From positions 1-63,317 of the forward strand of contig JAIESI010000100.1 in assembly GCA_019746135.1 (NCBI GenBank): a DNA stretch of 63,317 nucleotides, written 5' to 3'. The translations under genes were made by a program, and so were the position numbers. How positions within the stretch are numbered: the first letter of the stretch is position 1; every line of letters starts with the position of its first letter. Below the pieces are notes generated by a model, which was not told the origin of the DNA, searched no databases, and saw only the letters and a list, made by a program, of their open reading frames with translations. Below, piece after piece: positions 61,275 to 63,317 of the stretch. Origin of the DNA: Xanthobacteraceae bacterium. Lineage in GTDB: Bacteria; Pseudomonadota; Alphaproteobacteria; Rhizobiales; Xanthobacteraceae.

Positions 61275-62081
61275 TCAGGTCCCGACCGCGAGCGGCGCGT
61301 GCATCTTGCGCAGCATCGCGATCACCGACAGCGCGACGTTCTTGCCGGTCTTCGGGTTTTCCGACGGGATGTTCTCGATCGACAACGTAAACCGCGCGCT
61401 GTCGGAATCGACCTCGATCGAATGGCAATTCCGCGTCACCGCCGGGTCGGCATAAATGTCGATCATGGTGCGGTCCGGCCCGATGCCGGCCAGCGACAGC
61501 GCCGCCGCGACGTTGACGTTTGCGGGAAAGCCCGCGGCCGCCTCGCGCGCGGTGCCGCTGAACACGAGCTTTGCGGTGTTGAGCCCTTCGACCGAGATGT
61601 TGTTCTTCACGAGATGAGGCGCGCCGACCAATCCGATCGGCGGCTTCCGCGTCGTCATCTTCACCGAATGGATCGTGCCCTCGGCCGCGGCCGCCACCGC
61701 ATCGAGGCCGAGCAGCGCGCCGGTCGGCACGATGATCCGCCCGCCGTGGGCCTTGGCGAGGTCGATCAGGTCCTGCCGCGGCAGCAGCGCGCCGCAGGAC
61801 AGCACCATCACCTGCTTGCCGGCCTCGAGCATCGGCTTGCAGATGCGCTCGATCAGCGAGGCCGGCGCGCACTCGACCGCAAGGTCGGCGTGCTTGGGGA
61901 ACTCGTCGAGCTCCACCACCGGGCAGTCGATCTTCTGTTCCTTCAGCCAGCCGCGCGCCTTGTCGGCGTTGCCGGTGGCGATGGCGGCGAGGCTCAGTCC
62001 GGGGAGGCCGTCGGTGAGGCGCCGTGCCACGGCACGGCCGATCGCGCCGAGGCCGGCGATGGCAATTCGGGTTGTTTTCAT
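61275..62081 (-). CDS. nadX: aspartate dehydrogenase (NadX-type)
   Basis: 268 residues. NAD(P)-binding start TRIAIAGLGAIGRAVARRL, then family motifs VECAPASLIE, VLSCGALLPRQDL and the C-terminal AspDH block NVNVAAALSLAGIGPDRT. It oxidises L-aspartate to iminoaspartate, an entry to NAD synthesis, or reduces the reverse reaction. It is divergent from a Bug-type receptor gene; AspDH genes commonly lie beside tripartite tricarboxylate transporter genes, so a role in catabolism of an imported acid is possible. Start ATG at 62081 is the natural one. Confidence 0.88.
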   Translation of the reverse strand: MKTTRIAIAGLGAIGRAVARRLTDGLPGLSLAAIATGNADKARGWLKEQKIDCPVVELDEFPKHADLAVECAPASLIERICKPMLEAGKQVMVLSCGALLPRQDLIDLAKAHGGRIIVPTGALLGLDAVAAAAEGTIHSVKMTTRKPPIGLVGAPHLVKNNISVEGLNTAKLVFSGTAREAAAGFPANVNVAAALSLAGIGPDRTMIDIYADPAVTRNCHSIEVDSDSARFTLSIENIPSENPKTGKNVALSVIAMLRKMHAPLAVGT

Positions 62082-62203
62082 GGTGTCACCTTATGCGAAG
62101 GCGGGCGGCCGTGCCAATATCGGCCGCGCAGGGCTGCTTGACGCTGTGGGGCTTCTGTCGCATGTGTCGGCCAGCCCGGCAAACAAACCAGCGGGAGACG
62201 CTC

Positions 62204-63181
62204 ATGAAGATGAGATTGATGGGTACGGCCCTGGCCGGCCTCCTGGTGCTGACGGCGGGCGCTGCGGCGCAGAATTATCCGAGCCGTCCGATGACGATGA
62301 TCATTCCGTTTGCGGCGGGCGGGCCGACCGACGTGCTCGGCCGCATCGTCGGCGCGCGGATGAGCGAGCTGCTCGGCCAGCAGGTGGTGATCGAGAACGT
62401 CGGCGGCGCGGGCGGCATGACCGGTTCCAAGCGCGTCTCCGACGCGCAGCCGGACGGCTACACCTTCGGCATCGGCACCGTGGGCACCCACGCCCAGGGC
62501 CAGACGCTCTACAAGCGCCCGCTCTACAATTCGCAGACCGACTTCACGCCGGTCGCGCTGCTCGCGCAGGTGCCGATCCTGCTGACCGTCCGCAAGGACC
62601 TGCCGGTGAAGGACTTCAAGGAGTTCGTGGCCTACGCCCAGGCCAACCAGGGCAAGATGCAGTTCGGCTCGGCCGGCGCGGGCTCGGCGACGCATCTCGG
62701 CTGCGTGCTGCTCAACTACATCCTCAAGACCAACATCACCCACATCCCGTTCCGCGGCACCGGCCCGGCGATGGGCGAGCTGCAGGCCGGCCGCATCGAC
62801 TTCCTGTGCGAGATTTCCTCGACCGCGAAGCCGCACGTCGACGGCGGCACGGTGCGCGCGCTGGCGCTGTTCCAGGACAAGCGCTCGCCGGCGCTGCCGG
62901 ACCTGCCGACCGCCAAGGAGCAGGGCACCGACGGGCTGATCGCCTACACCTGGAACGCGATCTTCCTGCCGAAGAACACGCCCGCGCCGATCGTCGAGCG
63001 GCTGAACAAGGCCGCGGTCGACGCGATCAATACGCCGGCGGTGAAGGAGAAGCTCGCGGGGCTTGGCGCCGAGATCGCCACCGGCAACGAGACCACACCC
63101 GCCTATCTCGCCAAGCTCGTCAAGGACGAGACCGAGAAGTGGGCGGTGCCGATCAAGGCGAGCGGCGTGTCGGTGGACTGA
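62204..63181 (+). CDS. tripartite tricarboxylate transporter (Bug) substrate-binding protein
   Basis: 325 residues. Signal peptide MKMRLMGTALAGLLVLTAGAAAQ, then the Bug fold: MTMIIPFAAGGPTDVLGRIV, VVIENVGGAGGMTG, ADAQPDGYTFGIG-type block (DAQPDGYTF) and GSAGAGSATHLGCVLL. Bug receptors bind carboxylates such as citrate, tartrate or aromatic acids for a TctAB membrane pair; none is in this window, as is usual for the many orphan Bugs in such genomes. ATG at 62204 follows GCGGGAGA. A strong terminator follows at 63211. Confidence 0.92.
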   Translation: MKMRLMGTALAGLLVLTAGAAAQNYPSRPMTMIIPFAAGGPTDVLGRIVGARMSELLGQQVVIENVGGAGGMTGSKRVSDAQPDGYTFGIGTVGTHAQGQTLYKRPLYNSQTDFTPVALLAQVPILLTVRKDLPVKDFKEFVAYAQANQGKMQFGSAGAGSATHLGCVLLNYILKTNITHIPFRGTGPAMGELQAGRIDFLCEISSTAKPHVDGGTVRALALFQDKRSPALPDLPTAKEQGTDGLIAYTWNAIFLPKNTPAPIVERLNKAAVDAINTPAVKEKLAGLGAEIATGNETTPAYLAKLVKDETEKWAVPIKASGVSVD

Positions 63182-63210
63182 GCGTCGCGCGCAAGAGCGG
63201 ATTGGAAATG

Positions 63211-63246
63211 ACGAGGGCGGCCGAAAGGCCGCCCTCGTTGTTTCTT
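63211..63246 (+). terminator. Rho-independent terminator after the Bug gene
   Basis: ACGAGGGCGGCC-GAAA-GGCCGCCCTCGT is a perfect 12-bp stem with a GAAA loop (63211-63238), followed by TGTTTCTT. It lies 30 bp past the stop. The remaining 71 bp to the window end show no feature. Confidence 0.88.
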
Positions 63247-63317
63247 GGTGCGCCCGGCATGGGCATCGACTTGGAGGTGGAAGTCCTCTCGTGAGCTGGT
63301 CACAGTGAGCGAAGCGA

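Overview
The window is high-G+C DNA from an alphaproteobacterium, almost certainly of the order Hyphomicrobiales (Rhizobiales), and its gene content recalls the Bradyrhizobium/Rhodopseudomonas/Xanthobacteraceae side of that order. The strongest marker is an intact acpXL-fabZXL-fabF2XL-fabF1XL-adh2XL-lpxXL cluster (40602-45832), which makes the very-long-chain hydroxy fatty acid of rhizobial lipid A. Supporting markers are a DUF2865 protein, an adjacent psd-pssA pair, PCu(A)C next to a DUF2946-like protein, and tripartite-tricarboxylate (Bug) receptors. It is chromosomal housekeeping and accessory DNA. I see no rRNA, tRNA, CRISPR array, insertion sequence or prophage.

Layout. 1-6212: a DUF2865 protein, a DMT exporter and a homogentisate pathway set (maiA, a MarR regulator, hmgA, fahA) with a palindromic operator between the divergent halves. 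6349-8138: DoxX, a four-helix copper-storage-like protein and a small secreted protein. 8139-12528: a tightly coupled run, cysS, GNAT, a 35-residue membrane peptide, cimA, a Tat-type deaminase and a VOC protein, joined by ATGA/GTGA overlaps. 12532-19717: LOG, an ATM1-like ABC exporter, psd, pssA, a His-tailed ureE, an SDR and a GST. 19710-29423: a lipoprotein, mmsA, a MotA/MotB-like stator pair, two tandem kup genes, a rhodanese and an orphan polyamine-type binding protein. 29539-40592: a divergent asparaginase-like protein, an RND pump, a Cys-rich repeat protein, an alpha/beta hydrolase and a complete NMT1-type ABC importer. 40602-45832: the lipid A acyl cluster. 46196-48696: RlpA-like, copper chaperone genes and DedA. 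48952-49798: a scar region with an aldo/keto reductase remnant and a G+C-poor gene. 49799-54100: a CMD / TrpF-like / UbiD operon divergent from a FAD reductase. 54166-55025: a TacT/TacA-type toxin-antitoxin with its promoter. 55174-60591: AraC and LuxR regulators beside an outer-membrane barrel and small secreted proteins. 60592-61274: a noncoding block with a predicted SOS promoter and a large self-complementary element. 61275-63246: aspartate dehydrogenase, a Bug receptor and a clean terminator.

Most unusual points. (i) 60847-61205 combines a sigma70-like promoter, a GTTC-N7-GTTC LexA-type box and a roughly 160-bp, almost fully self-paired block with no intact gene downstream; it could be an SOS-controlled structured RNA or a palindromic mobile element. 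(ii) FabF2XL lacks all three ketosynthase catalytic residues beside an intact FabF1XL, which suggests a KS/chain-length-factor pair. (iii) The UbiD operon encodes a TrpF-fold protein without its catalytic Cys. (iv) The 565-residue asparaginase-like protein lacks the Thr-Asp catalytic pair. (v) Several gene borders carry short 12-17-bp tandem arrays, two of which share a core sequence.
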